64,000 bases of DNA from Metabacillus niabensis (GTDB lineage Bacteria; Bacillota; Bacilli; Bacillales; Bacillaceae), in the NCBI RefSeq assembly GCF_020524345.1, contig NZ_JAIVLH010000004.1, positions 1 through 64,000 of the forward strand, written 5' to 3'. Positions 62,859 to 64,000 of this stretch are shown here, piece by piece (position 1 is the first letter of the stretch; the number at the start of each line of letters is the position of its first letter). The notes beneath the pieces were generated by a model. That model saw nothing but the letters and a program-made list of their open reading frames with translations, was not told where the DNA came from and did not search any database. Position numbers and translations under genes: made by a program.

Positions 62859-64000
62859 TTGAAATTTCAGCATTTTATGAGCAAAACCATTTTTGCTGCT
62901 GCTTCATATGTACTGCTTACTTCTCCTGTTCAAACATCGGCTGCTAATCATGTAATGAAATTTGATGGAGAACATGGACAAGGTGTCCATGTTCAATTAC
63001 TTGGGAGATACTCCAGTGGAGCGGGAATTGGTGAAGGAGGAACAGAGATTGTTGCGTATGATTCAATTTCCAAACATGCTTTTTCAGTAAATGGTTCAGC
63101 GAAGGCAGTAGATATTATTGATTTAAATGTTCTTAAAGACTCTCAAGAGATCCTCGTCTAAAACAGATCAATTTAAAAGATTTAGGTGTAGCTGCTTCTG
63201 ATGTAACAAGTGTAGCGATTCATCCAAAAGGCGGGTATATTGCTGTTTCGGCACCTGCTGCAAATAAAGTTGACCCCGGATTTGTTGTATTTTTGTCGAC
63301 AGAAGGTGACTATCTATCACATGTGACAGTTGGAGCCTTACCGGATATGCTGACATTTACACCGGATGGTTCCTATGTGCTTGTTGCCAATGAAGGGGAG
63401 CCAAGTGATGATTATCAAACCAATCCAGAGGGTTCTGTTAGTATGATTAATGTTTCAAATGGTGTGGAAGGAATAACAAATGAAAGTGTCACGCCTATTA
63501 AATTTGAAGAGGGTGTAATCGAAGAAGGAGTCAGGAAGGTTTCAGAAACTTCTACATTTGCCCAAGATCTTGAACCGGAATATATTGTGGTGGACGAAGA
63601 GAGTAAATTTGCTTTTGGTGCACTTCAGGAAAATAATGCGTTGGCAAAACTGGATATTCCTGCAAAAAGATTTGTCCAAGTAAAAAGTCTTGGATATAAA
63701 GATTTTTCTGTAGGGAGAAATAAGTTAGATGCTTCAAATGAGGACAATGAGATGAACATCACTAACTGGCCTGTTTTATCAATGTACCAACCTGATGGAA
63801 TGGCATCATACAAAGTGAATGGACAAACATACATATTATCTGCTAATGAAGGTGATGCACAGGATTATGCTGGCTTTTCAGAGGAAGAAAGAGTATCGGA
63901 TCTTAAAGAGTCCTATGAATTAAATGCTGAGTTATATGAGGGATATACTCAAGAACAATTGAATCACCTTATAGAAAATGGACTTTTTAATGAAGAACAA
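62859..64000 (+). pseudogene. Choice-of-anchor I / alkaline-phosphatase-like protein, frameshifted, partial
   Basis: A secreted protein starting at TTG after GGGAGGT, with a signal peptide ending TSPVQTSA-A. It reads LLGRYSSGAGIGEGGTEIVA and AFSVNGSAKAVDIIDL, the start of a choice-of-anchor I beta-propeller, then stops at 63161. The same protein continues in another frame from about 63152: RLKQINLKDLGVAASDVTS, VAIHPKGGYIAVSA, ANEGEPSDDYQTNPEG, then SANEGDAQDYAGFSEEE and is still open at the window end. One missing base near 63147-63155 explains it. Bacillus homologues (YvnB-like) often carry a C-terminal phosphatase domain, which lies outside this window. Confidence 0.8.

Noticed and set aside
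1-64000. tRNA, rRNA, CRISPR arrays, insertion sequences, prophage genes
   Set aside because: I looked for these by eye and found none: no cloverleaf-like CCA ends, no regular repeat-spacer array, and no transposase or integrase motifs.

Overview
The window is low-GC DNA from an endospore-forming member of the Bacillaceae, close to the Bacillus, Metabacillus or Cytobacillus group. The evidence is strong AGGAGG-type ribosome binding sites, frequent TTG and GTG starts, many spore genes (cdaS, cwlS, sspH, an alpha/beta SASP, yyaC, cwlJ, sqhC), and gene order recalling B. subtilis: yojI-cdaS-cwlS-yojN-yojO-odhAB-yocR-sodF-sqhC, gltC/gltAB, and tnrA. I see no rRNA, tRNA, CRISPR array or insertion sequence.

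Layout. 1-16.2 kb is a conserved core block: MATE efflux pump, c-di-AMP synthase CdaS, LysM/NlpC-P60 hydrolase, MoxR/VWA pair, 2-oxoglutarate dehydrogenase odhAB, a Na+-dependent transporter, sodF and sqhC. 16.3-24.3 kb holds small regulators and single genes (DUF6501, winged-helix regulator, GNAT, nrnB, cupredoxin, YflT-like, P5C reductase, ydjO, sspH, DUF418, DUF421). It also holds a highly structured intergenic element with AGGAY/RUCCU hairpin loops, and a probable decayed second copy.

24.6-32.8 kb is the most unusual segment: an eight-gene, tightly spaced operon. Its core is a DhnA-type aldolase plus a 3-dehydroquinate synthase II-like enzyme, the GriI/GriH pair known to make 3-amino-4-hydroxybenzoate. 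With them are two PaaK-like adenylate-forming ligases and an amidohydrolase, the enzyme classes used to build benzoxazoles. Ahead of them are two proteins built from four copies of a ~165-residue TPR-like module, and a 63-residue protein closes the operon. I read this as a candidate benzoxazole-type or AHBA-derived natural-product cluster.

32.9-43.4 kb is mostly housekeeping and small spore or hypothetical genes (CAP protein, SASP, hydrolase, galM, coiled-coil protein, helD, a SinI-like mini-protein, nitroreductase, GDPD). 43.6-50.8 kb is the glutamate synthase locus, gltC divergent from gltAB. 50.9-61 kb holds a PAS histidine kinase, a di-haem cytochrome/Zn-alcohol dehydrogenase pair followed by a CoxG-like gene, yyaC, a phosphoesterase, an endonuclease IV homologue and an MFS pump. 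60.8-61.7 kb is the nitrogen regulator tnrA next to a 39-codon gene with a perfect TnrA/GlnR box. At the right end cwlJ and a PhoP-box-preceded choice-of-anchor/phosphatase-like gene each carry a single-base frameshift; a third small gene may too. These may be sequencing errors or real lesions.

Functional links: odhAB (2-oxoglutarate consumption), gltAB (2-oxoglutarate to glutamate), P5C reductase and tnrA together cover the carbon/nitrogen branch point around glutamate.
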